Positions 26,101 through 39,094 of a stretch of DNA of 64,000 nucleotides are shown here, in pieces. The position numbers and the translations under genes were made by a program. The stretch lies in contig CAJNOP010000082.1 in NCBI GenBank assembly GCA_905250075.1, forward strand, positions 496,001 through 560,000. Direction: 5' to 3'. How positions within the stretch are numbered: the first letter of the stretch is position 1; each line of letters starts with the position of its first letter. This DNA comes from Rotaria sp. Silwood1 (taxonomy: Eukaryota > Rotifera > Eurotatoria > Philodinida > Philodinidae). The notes beneath the pieces were generated by a model that did no database searches, had not been told where the DNA came from, and saw only the letters and a program-made list of their open reading frames with translations.

Positions 26101-29100
26101 ATATGTTAATGTCAGAGCCTTCACAAGTATTATAACATTGTATAATATCTATCAATCGATATACGGAGTCTCATAACATCAAATCTTCATGAAAATGCTA
26201 TTTCCTACATATCATTGGATGCGCCGCGAAATGTCTTCCAAAATGATATAGGTAGCTTTTCAAGTTAAAGGTAATCGTCAATTCCTGCAGGACCCTTTAC
26301 GTATATCTCGTTATGTATTCAAAAATCGTCATGAAGCATATAGTCTCGTTTATCAAACTATAATCAAGATCAGTCTTTTCTGTAGTTCTATGACATATAT
26401 AGCTTAATTATCCTTTCATATCTATACATTTTTAACTGTTTAATATTGTTAATATTTCATATAAATAATCCTTTTTGTTCACCTATTTTTCATAGTGATT
26501 ATCAATAAATGTTTAATGATTTCAATTGCATTATTTAAAAAAAATATGTTGAACTTACTTCATATCAATCCATAGAGCATCAAATTTTATTTTTTTATAA
26601 TACTTTATTATTTGATTTTTCCACCAATCTTTAGTTGGTGGATAGAAATAATCGGGAAATACTGTTTTACCTAAAATAAAAATTAAAAAAAATAATGATA
26701 AAAATAAACTCTCTACATTCTAAACAAACCATAGGGCCAAACATATCCAAGCATATTTCTATTACGAGTTTCATTGAATTGAGGATTTTTTCTTTCTGGC
26801 CATTTGACCCAAATATCTGCTTTTTGTCCTTCAGTAAAAACATCATAATTTCGTTCTTCAGAATCAATAGCTGGATCCAGTATTGTTATAAATTTCATTC
26901 CTTGAGCATGTAACCAATCAATATATTCAGGTAAACCCTTAAAGCGCAGTGGATCCCAAGTAAAATCAAGTTGTTGTTGAAAATAATCAATATCACCATA
27001 TCTAAACAAAACAAAAACAATTTATTTGAAAAGAAAGACTAAACAAATACTTCTTACAAAACATCAACTGGAATTTTTCCATCTAAAGTTCGTTTCATAG
27101 CTGCTTTCATATTTCCAAGTGTATCATAACCATATCGACAAAGTTGAAAACCTAACGCCCAATACGGTGGCATATAAGGAAAACCAATAACTAATTGATA
27201 TTGTCTTATAACATCTTCAGGACGGGGTCCAGCAAAAAAGAATATATCTAATATTCCTCCTATTGTTCGATATGTAAGTATTGATTGATCATTTCCAAAT
27301 TCATCTAATTTGTAATCTTGTGCATTTGAATTGAATATTAGTACGCCAAATGCTTGTCCATCACGTTCAATTGACATATAAAATGGATGTGTACCGTACA
27401 AATTTTCATTTTGTCCAAGTGGTGGTTGATCACGAGCAAATATCCCATAACGAGAAGAATTTCGTAATATATGTCGAAATGAATGATGAGCATTTTCGCC
27501 AAAACCTTTTAAAGAAAAAAATGTTTTAATTATTAAATAAAACTTTCACTCGATTGTTATTAAATGACTGGCAAGTAGTGATCAGCAGAGTCACACTTTT
27601 TGATTCTATTCCAACTCCAACTCTGGCGAAGTCGGAATCGAGTTGCGGAACCCGATGCAGTGCACTACTGGCAAGTTATATCATAAATTAGGTTGCCGAC
27701 ATTATCTCACATCTAGTTATCTAAGAATAAATATATTCGATCGTGTAGTATCCACTGTGACTTTAGGTACGACATTGAAGGTTATTCGAAGTTCAGAAAA
27801 AAAACTTTTTAGTAAACGAAGTAGATATTTGAATAATAGTAATGTTCGTGCGTATCACTCAAAAATAATGACACTCAACTCAATTGACTTTTTGTTTAGG
27901 TTCCCTCTAAAAAGATCAGTTTTTATCAAACACATGAAAATTACGATAAATACATGGAAAGATAGACCAAGATCTAATCTTTCATAGATAACAAGAGTTG
28001 ACATTTGGTACCTAGCTTTCTTCAAAAGTTCTCGTCATTTTCTGCTTGAAAAATTTGTTTGCTTTTTAGATAAAACGAAAAGTCTTTTTCGATTTGTTCT
28101 GTTTATGTTTTTTAATCACGCATCCTAAAATTCTAGAAGAAGCTTTATTATAGTCAACGGCTCTTCTTGTTTGAAAGACTATGTCAAAATAGATGGTATA
28201 ACAAAGCCCGTTTTTTTAATTATACTTTGTTACTGTTATATAGACGAGTGCCTTTAGAATTAGAGCACCATTTTTTGAGACTTTTTCGAAACATTGAACG
28301 CTTCATCTTTGTTCTATCGTTAAAAAGTATAAGAATTTAGAAAAAAGGCTTTGCCATGTCGTACGTCTTGACATACTCTTTCAAACAAAAACAAACTTAA
28401 ATCTATAGAATGAAAGCCTAAAGAGAATTTTAAGTTGGCAAATGAGTTATTTTTAACTCTTATTTGTTAAATATCTTCCCAAAACGTAATGATATAGGGC
28501 TGAAAATTTTACTATGGCTTCTTCACTACAGCCAAGAACTACAAAACTAAAAAAATGAGGACTTCATATGTGCTTTGTCGTTTCTTCAATAAAAGGAAGT
28601 GCAGACATGTTTAAATACTCTTTGTAAAGATCAATAGAGACATCATCCTTCAGAAATTAAAACGAATAAGAAGTATTTGTACACAAACTTTCAAGTCTTC
28701 AATATTTACAGTAGATGAGCGTCAATTGTCGAGTTCGACAAGTTCAATTCAGATTGCAAGAACTATTTCAACAGTTTTTTTCATAGGAACTGATCTGTTT
28801 CAAGAGTTCAGTTCCAGGAACTGAATTATTGAAACAGATTCATTCCTATCAGAGAAATTTCTCGAATAGTTCATTCATTTATTTGATTTGAATTGTGAGC
28901 TGATCGATCCCTAGTTAACTATGATTTTACCATAAACATTTGTAGATGGAATAGTTGTTATAAATTGAATATATTGATTATCATAGACAAAACCATGAGC
29001 AAAGTATGACGTATCAAATATAATAGTTTGAGTATCGGTACGTTTGACACGAAAGCCTGCTTGTCCAAATGATGTTTTTGTCATTTCAAATTGAATTTTT

Positions 29101-32100
29101 GCTGTAGCTGATGAAGATACTGCAGCTGGTTGCCATTGAATAGGTACAGGAACTTCATATCGATCTTTTTCTGCATCTCGAATTGTTAACCTTATCATAT
29201 CTGTACCAGAAACACTAATTTGTACATTTAAATGATCACTATCATGACCATACATTGAAAATTCATTTGACCCTGGTGTAACTAATTCTTTAATATTTGA
29301 TGGATATTGACGACGATTATAACGATAATTTAAACTTGGTTTCGACGATGGACTAAGATTAGGTTTTACAGAAAGACGTGTAAGATTATATTGTATAACA
29401 GCATCTGATAATTGTTCTACTGATGAAGTTATATTATAACCACCTTTTTCAAAAGAAATATAACAAGAAGGATGGTCTACATCTGTTAATCCATCATAAT
29501 TACATCCACGAGCGAAACATGCATAACTTGTTAGATCTAAACAAAATATAATTTAAATGTGAGAAAAAAGAAAACAATTATAGAATAAAAAAAAATTTTT
29601 TTTTGTTAACCTGGATCAGGAAAACAATCTACACGATATTTTGGATTTGTTGAAACACTTTCTGGTATTTGAATAGTCATTGATTTTGTATTTGACCATG
29701 TCAATGTATGATTTTTATCCATTGATAATGCAAAACCTGTTATATCAACAATTTGTGTAAAAGGTCGAATTTTAGGATAAAATTGTTTATTATTAACACT
29801 AATTGTAGATGGAATATTATGTAATCCATAAATAGTTATGGTATCTAAAATTAAATTTGACATATGAGAATAATTATTTTGAATAATATTTATTGTTAAT
29901 TGTTGATCTAATGATGACCATTTAAATTTTGCATAATAATAAGATTTTGTTTTGATTGTATTAATTGATTCACCATCATCATAAAATAAATCACCTTCAG
30001 CATAACCAGTTTTATTTAATATAATTATTAAACCGAATGGATTTTCTCTATTTAAAAAAATATTAGTAAAATAAAAATGAAATAATCTTTGATATTTTAC
30101 CGTGAATATTTTGTATTATTTGCATATTCTTGTGTGGGAATAATCGATCCATCTCTTAATAATATTGGAATAGTATCTAATGGTGCTGAAATATTAATAA
30201 ATTGTTTTGGATAAAGAAATTGATCGCCTGTTTCATAATTATACCATTCAGTTGAAGGAATATAAATTTGAACTTGTCTTGCACCTTCATCAGTAACAGG
30301 AGCTATCATTATATTAGATCCTATAAGAAATTGGAGGTAAACATCAAGTGCTGTTTTATCTCTAGGATATTCATGAAATAGAGGTCGAATTACAGTTGAA
30401 CCAGTTGTATGAGCTTTATAAAATAATGTATAATAATATGGAAGGAGTGTATAGCGAATGCGAAGCGCTTTTATCATTATGGAGAGAGCAGATGATGACC
30501 AAACAGCTGGATCTTGATCGGGTGTTTTCCATATATTATGCTAAAGTTAAATAAAAAAACAATGATATCTGAAAGTATCAATTATTCGATCTTATGTAAG
30601 ACACTAGTCAATTACTTTTGCTTTGAAGTATATTATGTGATTAAAGTCAAAATAAGCTATTAGAAAATCACTTAAATATTTCTTTTTTTAACTAGCTATT
30701 GGTTCTTGTATTATTTCTAAATAGATATGCGAAAATCTTAGAAAACAAAATTATCTATCATCAGTTCATATTAAAAGTTAACAGCGTTGATTTTTCATAT
30801 TTGTTTGAATCAATTTCGTGCACGATTTGAGATAAGAACAAAATTTTGTTAGGTATCATTAATAAGATGTATTGAAGAAAGGCCGCGAGAAAAAATATAG
30901 GAAATTCCATCTAACAAAACATTCTTTATTTTTCGCATAAGGGGTGTGCGTGTTGGGTGTGGGTTCTAGTCTTTTCTTCATCAACATTTGCACTCACTTC
31001 TAAAGATTTGCACAAACTTGTATTCATCAAATTTGCTGCTATAGCTATAGCATTCGGCATCGATAGATAGAGGATTGTGTGTTCTATTTTTCCAAGGACT
31101 TCATAGGACATCTGATCATGCCATTCAGCTGTAAAAAAAGACTTGGAACAAGCACTTATTTGTATTTTGTTTTGAATGCACTTTCGAAACCTCTGGTTTC
31201 AAAACTTAATATGTTCTATGAACGGTTTATCATGGTACTATCGGATGTAGAGTTTAATTCAGAACAAAAATATGTAACACTTAAACCAAACTACACAAAT
31301 CTTAGATTGTTTCCAATGATATAGAGCTGTCAAAATAAATGTTTTGCATCGTTTTCTAATTTGTGCAGAAAATATTGTCTTTCAAGTTGTTTTTTTCGAA
31401 AATTGTAAAACATTGAGTGATGAAACATTTCATACTATGTCTTGCAGTATATTTTAAATTTCATTGAAACTGTTATTTAAACATAGTTTTAATCATTGTT
31501 TTATTTTGTGACAGTTGAAGTTAAATGACAGAGTGGTTTTTAATCTTTTTTGATTTTTTTATGACAAGAGAAACTTATGTCAAAAATAAAATCGACAATT
31601 TTGTACAGCGTAACATTCTCTATCAAATGAGCTTAGAATAGCGTCTTTAAACTGTGTTGCTATTTTCAAGAAACCTAAATCAAAGTGTTCTATTCTTTAT
31701 GAGTTGCCCTCTACTGTCAATATTTTTCGTTTGGCTCTTCTAAAGTCAATCATTAATAATAAATAAACTCAGATTTTACTTTTCAAAACTAATTAATATG
31801 ATCATAAAAACTTACATTTCGTGAAAATGGATAAAATGCTCCGACTTGCATCCAACTAGAAAAATCGAAATTAACTCAAAGAAGAAAAATATAATTTTTG
31901 TTTACCGAATACACATTTCTTCAGTTGGTGTTTTATCAAATCCACAAATATCAGCTCCATTATATGGAATGCCAAACCAGTTAAACTCTATCATTCCAAT
32001 TATTGATCGTTTCATTTCATGCCATGTTGCTTCATTATCTCCAAGCCAATGGCCAGCCCATTGACCTGAACCAACAAAAGTTGAACGAGGTAAAACTAGA

Positions 32101-35100
32101 CTTCTTTTATTAGTTATTTTTTGAATGGTATCTAATGTTGGTTTTGTTTGACTCCATCCATAAAGACTGAACAAAAAACAAACAAACAATGAATTCAAAT
32201 TAGCTTAAAAACAAAAATTCTTTTACCTATGAACATCATAATGTCGATATATTGATTCACCGGTCATTGAATTTTTTTCACCTTGATGAGCCGACATACA
32301 TAAAGTACGATCAGAAAGGCGGCTTGTTCGATTTATTTTTCTATCCCAACGAAATATAGCTTTAGTACGATAGGGTGGATCTTCCCATTTGTTTTCAGGA
32401 CACTTTAATGTGTAATTATTTCCTGTTTCTAACCAATTCCATGGTACGGGATCGTTGGTTTCGAATAAAGCTATATAATCAGTTCAATATATAAAAAAAA
32501 GAAGAAGAAAAGATAAATACTAACCAGGTTCATTCATATCAATCCAAAGTCCATCAAAAGTTAAATTAGTTGCTCGAAAATTTGTAATCCATCTTTCCCA
32601 CCAATCTTGTGTTCTCTTAGTAAAAAAATCTATAACAAAAATGTGAATATATTCAGTAATAAAAATTATTTAATCAACCTGGAAAAAAGACTGGTCCAGG
32701 CCAAACAGTTCCTCTAATTAAATTTCCATTATCCCATTTAATAAAAACATCTTCTTTAATTCCTTCAACAGTTGGTGCATAATATTTTTGATCATCAAGC
32801 ATTCCAGGATCCAAAATAATAATTGTTTTGATTCCTTCCGAATTTAATTCTTGAAAATATTCTTTTAAACCTTGATAATTAATTGGATCAACAGTAAAAA
32901 CTTTTTCATCCTCCATATAATCAATATCAGCATATTGAACATCAATTGGAACACCAGCATCACGATTACGTTTATTAGTCATTTGCATATGTGTTAAATT
33001 TGAATAATCCCAACGTGATAATTGAAAACCAAGTGACCAATAAGGTGGTAAAAAAGAACGTCCAACAAGCCATGTATATTGTTGAATCACTTGTTCAGGA
33101 TTTGGACCAAGAAAAATAAAAAAATCTAATATACCACCAATTGTACGTATTGTTAATGATGGTGTTGAGTCAAATGTATAATCCATAGCATTTGAATTAA
33201 GTAAAAGAACACCATGCATACGTCCTGATGGAATATCGTTTAATGTTTGTTCCATAACAATATAAAATGGATGATGACCATAATGATTAGAATTTGTATC
33301 CCAGTTAGTTCCTAAAGTAAAAAAGAAAATCTATGCAATCGCTCTTATTTAATTTTAATGAAATGATCAACCTTGATCACGAGCAAATATTCCCCAGGAT
33401 GGTTTTTCGTGAACATTATGTTTAAGTGTATCATGATTATTTTCTCCAAAACCATAAATATGTGATGATTGAAGTCGTGTTATTATTTGAAGGAATTGAT
33501 TATTTAAAACAAGACCTCCAAGTGATGTATCGAATAAAACTGATTCACCTTCACGGCGTTTAATAAAAAATGAAATAACATTATCACGTGTACTATCTGA
33601 TGAATAATTAAATTCATATTGTGGTGAATCAATTTTACCCGGAGACGGAGTTATTGGAATTGGAACCTGAATTAACAAAATATTATAATCAGCTTTTTCT
33701 TCTTATGAAACATGACTTAAAACGAGTGTTGAAGTATACAAGGTAGAGTTTGAAACGTCCCTCTCTCACCGTAAACCATGATAGACAGTGTGGTCAAACC
33801 TTATAGAATTTCATTTTTTTTTACAGTACAACACCTATTTCTCGTCAATGTTAGAAACAAATTCTTCGAAACTTTTATTAGAGATAGAGACTCTTTAGTT
33901 TTACTAACAGTAAAATTTTATTAGCTTCCCATGAACTCGAGCTAAACTATTCAGAAAATACAAGATGTTGCGAAATTTAAAAAAAAAATTGAATTTTTTT
34001 AATGGAGCTGAAGGTTCTCAGCATTTCAATACGAAGCAAAGTGACATACAAATAACTTTCTATTTCGAACTTGTTTAATTTTAAACAAGATTTCCAAATA
34101 TCAACTCATTTCTTAATAAGCAACATTGCATAGAATAACAAACTAAATATAGTGTTCGTTACACAGAATTTCATTCGTTATGAAATTTTATTCTTTTTTC
34201 CGAAAGTTTCAGTTTGAATCAGAATGAAAGCATAACCGTCAAAATGATGCAGACATTTGCTACCAGTATCGGATTTTGCATCAAATGATGTTTTTCCTCA
34301 CCACAGTCTAATGAAAACAAATTTTTAGCTTTTTCGACTCGAAAAAAATTAAAGTTGAAGGTTTGATTAATTAAATTCTCCAATCTGTTTAAACTTCAAT
34401 GCTAGGTCCAAATATATGAATACTTATGAACAAAAACAGTGCGAAATGATTAATTGTCTAAAAACATCACAAAATTTGAATACTAATGAAATCCCGTAAC
34501 AAAGCATTTCTAGAAAATGTATACAAATAATAAATAAAGCTGTACTCAAAATGAATGTATATTTATTAGAGGTTGTTGAGTTCTATCTGGTGATACCGTT
34601 TTAGTTGCGAAAACTAGCAACACAAACGAGCAAAATACTCTATGAACTTGTTTCGTTACGAAATTTTATCAAAAATAGTGAGAGTTGGTACAAAGGTCGT
34701 GAGTTGAAAGAGTATTTTGTATCCAGTCGATTAATAATTAATCCAAATGTTTTTCTGATGTTCAAACCTTATTTGATAATGTGTTTCCCTATTATATTTT
34801 ACACAAATTTTCGAGTTGTCTACTCTAAAAAAGATTTTGCGTGGTCAGAACGTCTAATACGATGGTAGACTTAGCCTTTCTCTTTCACTTTCAAGTTTAA
34901 ACTCTCTCTCCACAGATAGATGATCGATAGTTGATCATTCCGTAGAATAAAATAATCTTCTTGTGATTATCAACAACATCTACATCCTATTTCACATTTT
35001 CATCCCACAGAGATTGCCTTAAAAGCTTAGTTGTTCTATTTTTTTACTTCGTATCTTTTTTTATCAGCATCATATAATTTAAATCTAATGATATCATTTG

Positions 35101-35482
35101 TGTAATATTGAATTTCAAGTATAACATTTTCCATCGGTTCTGGAAACATGCTATCTATTGCTTGATTTCTTTTTAATTCTAATTTTAAGGTGTTATTTGT
35201 TTGTTCTGTAAAGTTTCTTAAGATATATCCATAATTAGGTGATAAATAACATTGAATTACAGATGCATTAGCTTCATCATCATATAGACAATTTCGTGCT
35301 AAACATGATTCTTTTGAATAATTTGAATATGGAGATTCGATTTCAGGATAACAATTAATACGTGGATTTATGAATGATGTTTGATTTTGTTTAAATTCTG
35401 ATTTCTGTGATGTAACAGCAGCTGCGTTTGTTACAAGAAAAAGTGTAGAACAACTTATTATAATAGTTGGAATTAAACCCAT
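23120..35482 (-). CDS. Tandem GH31 alpha-glucosidase, sucrase-isomaltase / maltase-glucoamylase type
   Basis: Secreted digestive-type enzyme that frees glucose from alpha-1,4/1,6 oligosaccharides. Fourteen exons on the minus strand: 35482-35048, 33666-33372, 33311-32679, 32629-32525, 32470-32227, 32166-31906, 31855-31816, 30540-30101, 30047-29611, 29536-28931, 27505-27058, 27001-26730, 26670-26559 and 24440-23120. The sum is 5649 nt and 1882 residues, against about 1830-1860 in human SI and MGAM. Signal peptide 1-23, with no cytoplasmic tail or anchor. Each module has a P-type trefoil (Cys 44/60/65/78 and 959/970/974/987; four of the usual six Cys) and a GH31 barrel. Nucleophiles in WIDMNEP are Asp485 and Asp1441. 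Acid/base in GHWLGDN are Asp614 and Asp1557. Both modules look catalytically intact. Four introns are 1.3-2.1 kb, the others about 50-80 bp. Confidence 0.95.
24893..26295. repeat. Diverged inverted-repeat element in an alpha-glucosidase intron
   Basis: Fills most of the 2.1-kb intron between the exons for WIDM and NEP of the second module. The left arm (about 24900-25105) and the reverse complement of the right arm (about 26085-26290) align over about 200 bp. Shared blocks include TATATCATTTTG, TTTGATGTTATGAGA, AACATATC or AGCATATC, and AATCAACTTAT. Divergence is considerable, so it is an old element. The interior encodes nothing I recognise. Confidence 0.6.
27576..27667. mobile_element. 92-bp hAT-type mini-element with perfect 8-bp target duplication
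   Basis: Flanked by CTGGCAAG on both sides (27568-27575 and 27668-27675). The ends are TAGTGATCAGCAG and, in reverse complement, TAGTGCACTGCAT. The interior is made of AACTCC/GGAGTT-like words (CCAACTCCAACTCTGG, GGAATCGAGTTG). Exact 8-bp duplications plus short TA/CAGTG-like ends fit the hAT superfamily. It sits in an intron of the alpha-glucosidase gene. No coding capacity. Confidence 0.8.
28787..28853. repeat. Short near-perfect palindrome in an alpha-glucosidase intron
   Basis: AGGAACTGATCTGTTTCAAG followed by AGTTCAGTTCC faces GGAACTGAATTATTGAAACAG and ATTCATTCCT, with essentially no spacer. About 67 bp. A hairpin-forming sequence within the intron 27506-28930. Confidence 0.75.
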
Positions 35483-36514
35483 TTGTACGAGACAAACGTA
35501 GAAACTATAGAAAAAAAAAGAATATAAAATGAAATGATTATATTCATATTTTTATATAACAAGGGAAGTATTATTATTATTATTATTCGTCTAAATCTAG
35601 AGAGAAATGTGAAAAATATGTTTTAATAGGAATGATAATCGATTGGTTTGCTGTTAAAAAAGAGAAATAAATCAAACAACACTATCTTTCAGGAGTAAAA
35701 TCAATTATAAAAGTGTGATTTATGGTCTCAATAGTACTAAAATAATTCATGGCACTGTGTGATTTACTTTTCGAGTAATAATTGTCAATAAATGAATATT
35801 AATCAGCAAAAACCAGATGATTCACTTTGGATCAGAAGGCTTTTGTTTTACTTACTCAGATGAATAAAATGATAATAGTTTGTAGGAAATCGTAATCTTT
35901 AGAAATAAGCCAAGAAGAAATTATTAATGAATATATACCTGAGTGTATTGTGTGATTGTCTTTAACTTGTTTATATGTTATCGAGTATAAATAACAAAAT
36001 GCGTTCGTTTTGTCTATTTATTAAGACAAATTGAAAAATGAAATAGAAATATATTCGATGAGACTCCTGTATATCATTGTATGATAAGAAAGTGTACATT
36101 GTATTTTCTCTTTAGCGTGAAGTAAAATCGATAAGACATTAATTGATATAGTAAAACAACCATAACAAATATTTTATTTATATAAGTTTTATTGTTATTT
36201 TTATCTCTTTCGACTTTATTTTCAAAGATCAACTAAGTACGAAAATTTTTCGAAATGCACTGATTTCTCTTGTTTTTATTTTAGCTAAATGAAAGAGGTG
36301 AACAATATTAACATCATGCATATATCTAATACTATTTTTAACATAATGCGTGTCTTGCAGAATGAACAAGAAAAATAAAAATAAAACAAAGAAATAATAT
36401 AAATCAACTTGTCACTTTTTGTTTCTAGACTCTTGAAGAAAATCATTAACACTTATGACTGAAGCATACAATAAACAAAAAATACACGGGGAAAATAAAA
36501 TAGATATTGACAGA
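35483..36514. other. Intergenic region, alpha-glucosidase promoter side
   Basis: On the minus strand a TATATAAAAA box lies near 35550-35560, about 70 bp upstream of the alpha-glucosidase ATG, a plausible core promoter. A (TTA)n-like ATTATTATTATTATT run lies at about 35571-35587. No gene seen in the rest. Confidence 0.4.
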
Positions 36515-37478
36515 CTAGATACATTCGAGTGCAAGAGTTTTATAAGAACTTTCATCAATTTTAACAAAAGTTTTTTCTTGAAATGAAAACATATATACTT
36601 CTCCTTTTGATATATCTGTCCAAAGCGCATGTACTTCTAATTCATTGCGATTGAGTCGTTCTTTTAAAAATGGATATGAAAGAAAATTTTTCAATTGTTC
36701 TAATGTGTTTATCTAAAATAAATAAAAACTTATTTTCTTTTCAATTGAAAAGAATATAAATCTACTTGAGAAAATTTATCGGAAGGTTTAAATTGATTAT
36801 GTGGATCAATATATGCTTCAAAATCATCTTCATAATGTTGTGCACCAGCAAATTTAAGTTTTCGATCAAAACCAGTAGACATTTCAAGTTTTTTAAATTG
36901 TTCAACAGTGCCTCGTCCATGAACTCTAAGCCAATCTTCGAGTGGACCTTTTGATGGCAATTGTAAATCATTACGTATTGAATAAAGTAAATTCATTGCT
37001 TTGCAATCAGAATGACCAATAACAACAATAACTTGAACTTTATTTATTGAACATGCTAGTTCAAGAGCTCCACATTCACCTCCCACTGTTACATTATTTC
37101 GAAAACAACTATGATGAGGAACTAAATTACCTTTAAAATAAAAAAAAATCTATTATGAAATAAAACAATTAGAATAAAAGAAAAAGTATTTAGTACCAGG
37201 ATTTCGAACTATAAATAATTGGCCTGGTACAGCTTGAGTTATCCGAGATGCAACAACACGACTATCAACACAAGTTAGTAGAAGACCTTCAGGCTAAATA
37301 TTAATATTTTGTTTTCATTTTTAATAAAAAATTCAACTAAAAAAAATTGTCTTACAGTAGGTCCTGTTGCTACTTTTTGAAATTCTTCTAAAAGTGATGG
37401 TCGTAATGTTTGACGGTATTTCATTATGCCATCAAGAATTCGACTCATTCCTTTACGTGTTACAAATGCAGAAGCCAT
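36515..37478 (-). CDS. Beta-class carbonic anhydrase
   Basis: Interconverts CO2 and bicarbonate; beta-class enzymes in animals are often mitochondrial. Four exons on the minus strand: 37478-37356, 37293-37197, 37130-36766 and 36712-36515. The sum is 783 nt and 260 residues, close to the roughly 255 of insect homologues. The zinc ligands are Cys49 (in TCVDSR), His113 and Cys116 (in GHSDCKAM). The Asp51-Arg53 catalytic dyad is intact. VGGECGALELACS before the HxxC motif is also typical. The C-terminal exon holds the usual LKERLNRNELEVHALWTDI region. The N-terminus (MASAFVTRKGMSRILDG) is basic but gives no clear signal peptide. Its stop lies about 1 kb upstream of the alpha-glucosidase start, in the same orientation. 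Confidence 0.95.
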
Positions 37479-38501
37479 GTTTATATTTTTTTTGTCAATG
37501 AAATCTGAAAGAAAAAATTTCTAAAATTTGATGCTTGATGGAAAATGAAAATATTAACATAAAACGGTTATTTGAAAAAATAAAAAAGCACAAATGAAAC
37601 ATTACTTGTGCTATTACAGACCATCAACGCGGTCTAAGATCTTTGCTAATGATTAAACTTGTGTTGAACATGAATCACAATAAAATAAACTATTTGCTGA
37701 TTTTAATTCAAGTGAAGTCTTTGGTTCATTTATAAATAATACTTCACAAATATTTTGATAATTGTTCTTTAATATGTTCGAATGTTTCTTCACATTTTTC
37801 TTTTTATTACCAAAGTAACTCTCCTCACAAATTATAATCTATTATCCAAATTCATTCAAAGCGGTTATCATTATTGTAATCATGAGCACATTTTAGATCA
37901 TACAATTCATTTTTATTTTTCTATCCATCGATGTATTGTTGATTGGATAGATCCAAAAGTTTTAATAGTTAATGTATCAAGTAACAAAGATTTAACTTGT
38001 GATATAGTTGATTAAATATGATTTTTGTTAAACATTTCAGAAGTCTGTGAAACAGATGTTCTATTTACATTAGCAAAAATTTTCTATTTCGTTTAAACGT
38101 ATGGTAACAGCTGCAATAATAATACTTCGTATTGGTTGCTAATTTGTCCATGTCGATATTGAATTGATTGTGTTTTTTTAATGTTTTATCGGTTATTATA
38201 TCGACATTGATTAACACTTTCATCAATCCAAAATCATTCTCAATTTTTCTAACCAATTTTGAAAACTTTGTTTTTTTTTTTGGTTCATTATATAGAAAAA
38301 AACCCACACACATATTCTTGAGTATTCAGAGTTACTTTTTTTGTTTTCAACAAATATTCACTACTTACAAGAACGTTGATATTAAGTATATTAATAAATA
38401 CGACATCAAGTGCTGCATCGACCATAAATAAGACACTTAAAATATAAAAATTTGTATTTATTTCTTGAGGATAACTTATTACACATCTTATAAAAAAAAA
38501 T
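37479..38501. other. Intergenic sequence
   Basis: AT-rich. An open frame at 37782-38015 contains a His-rich stretch, but it has no recognised domain and no supporting exons. I see no secure gene. Confidence 0.4.
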
Positions 38502-39094
38502 ACTAATGTCTGTTTCAAAATATAATGCGTCCCACTGTTTTTTGAATGTCTCAAGAACGGAATCAGCTAGAGACCTGCGGTTTTCACCAATCTAAAAAAG
38601 AGACAGGGGGGCGTCTTTTTCTCCAACATCGTATCAGACGGAATCCCTTTGAAACCAGTCATTTCTGCATAACATCGAAAAAATGGTCTATTATTCAGAT
38701 GAAATTTTGACAAAAAGTAACAAAATTTGCTTCAAAATTAAAAGAAATTCATAGTTTTCTTGCGAGTAAATAGACGATTTTATTTGCTAAACGTTAGGAT
38801 GCGACAAGATAATCATTCGAATTATATCCTGAAGTATAGATCCGGAGTTCCTCTATCTAGATCACATGTCAAAAGGAAAATTTCTTCAGAATTCCGGGTC
38901 GTTTTCATGCGTTTTTTGCAATGTTTTGCAGAAATGACTGATTCTAAAATGATTTTATCAGATACAATATTGGAGAAAAAGACGTCCCCCTGTCTCTTCT
39001 TTCGATTGGTGAAAACCGCAGATCTCTAGCTGATTGCGTTGTTGAGTTATTCAAAAAACAGTGGGACGCATTATATTTTGAAACGGACATTAGT
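38502..39094. repeat. Foldback element with ~180-bp inverted arms
   Basis: The left arm starts CTAATGTCTGTTTCAAAATA followed by TAATGCGTCCCACTGTTTTTTGAAT. The right arm ends with the reverse complement (GTGGGACGCATTATATTTTG, then AAACGGACATTAG). The arms continue through AGCTAGAGACCTGCGGTTTTC and GACAGGGGGGCGTC facing GACGTCCCCCTGTC, reaching about 38670 and 38930. The loop is about 260 bp. The element is 593 bp, non-coding and well conserved between arms, so fairly recent. I could not fix a target duplication. Confidence 0.85.

Noticed and set aside
26667-27009. Overlapping plus-strand frames over the alpha-glucosidase exons
   Set aside because: Antisense shadows of the real minus-strand exons.
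37782-38015. His-rich 77-residue open frame
   Set aside because: Short, no start context or exon chain; AT-rich sequence easily gives such frames.
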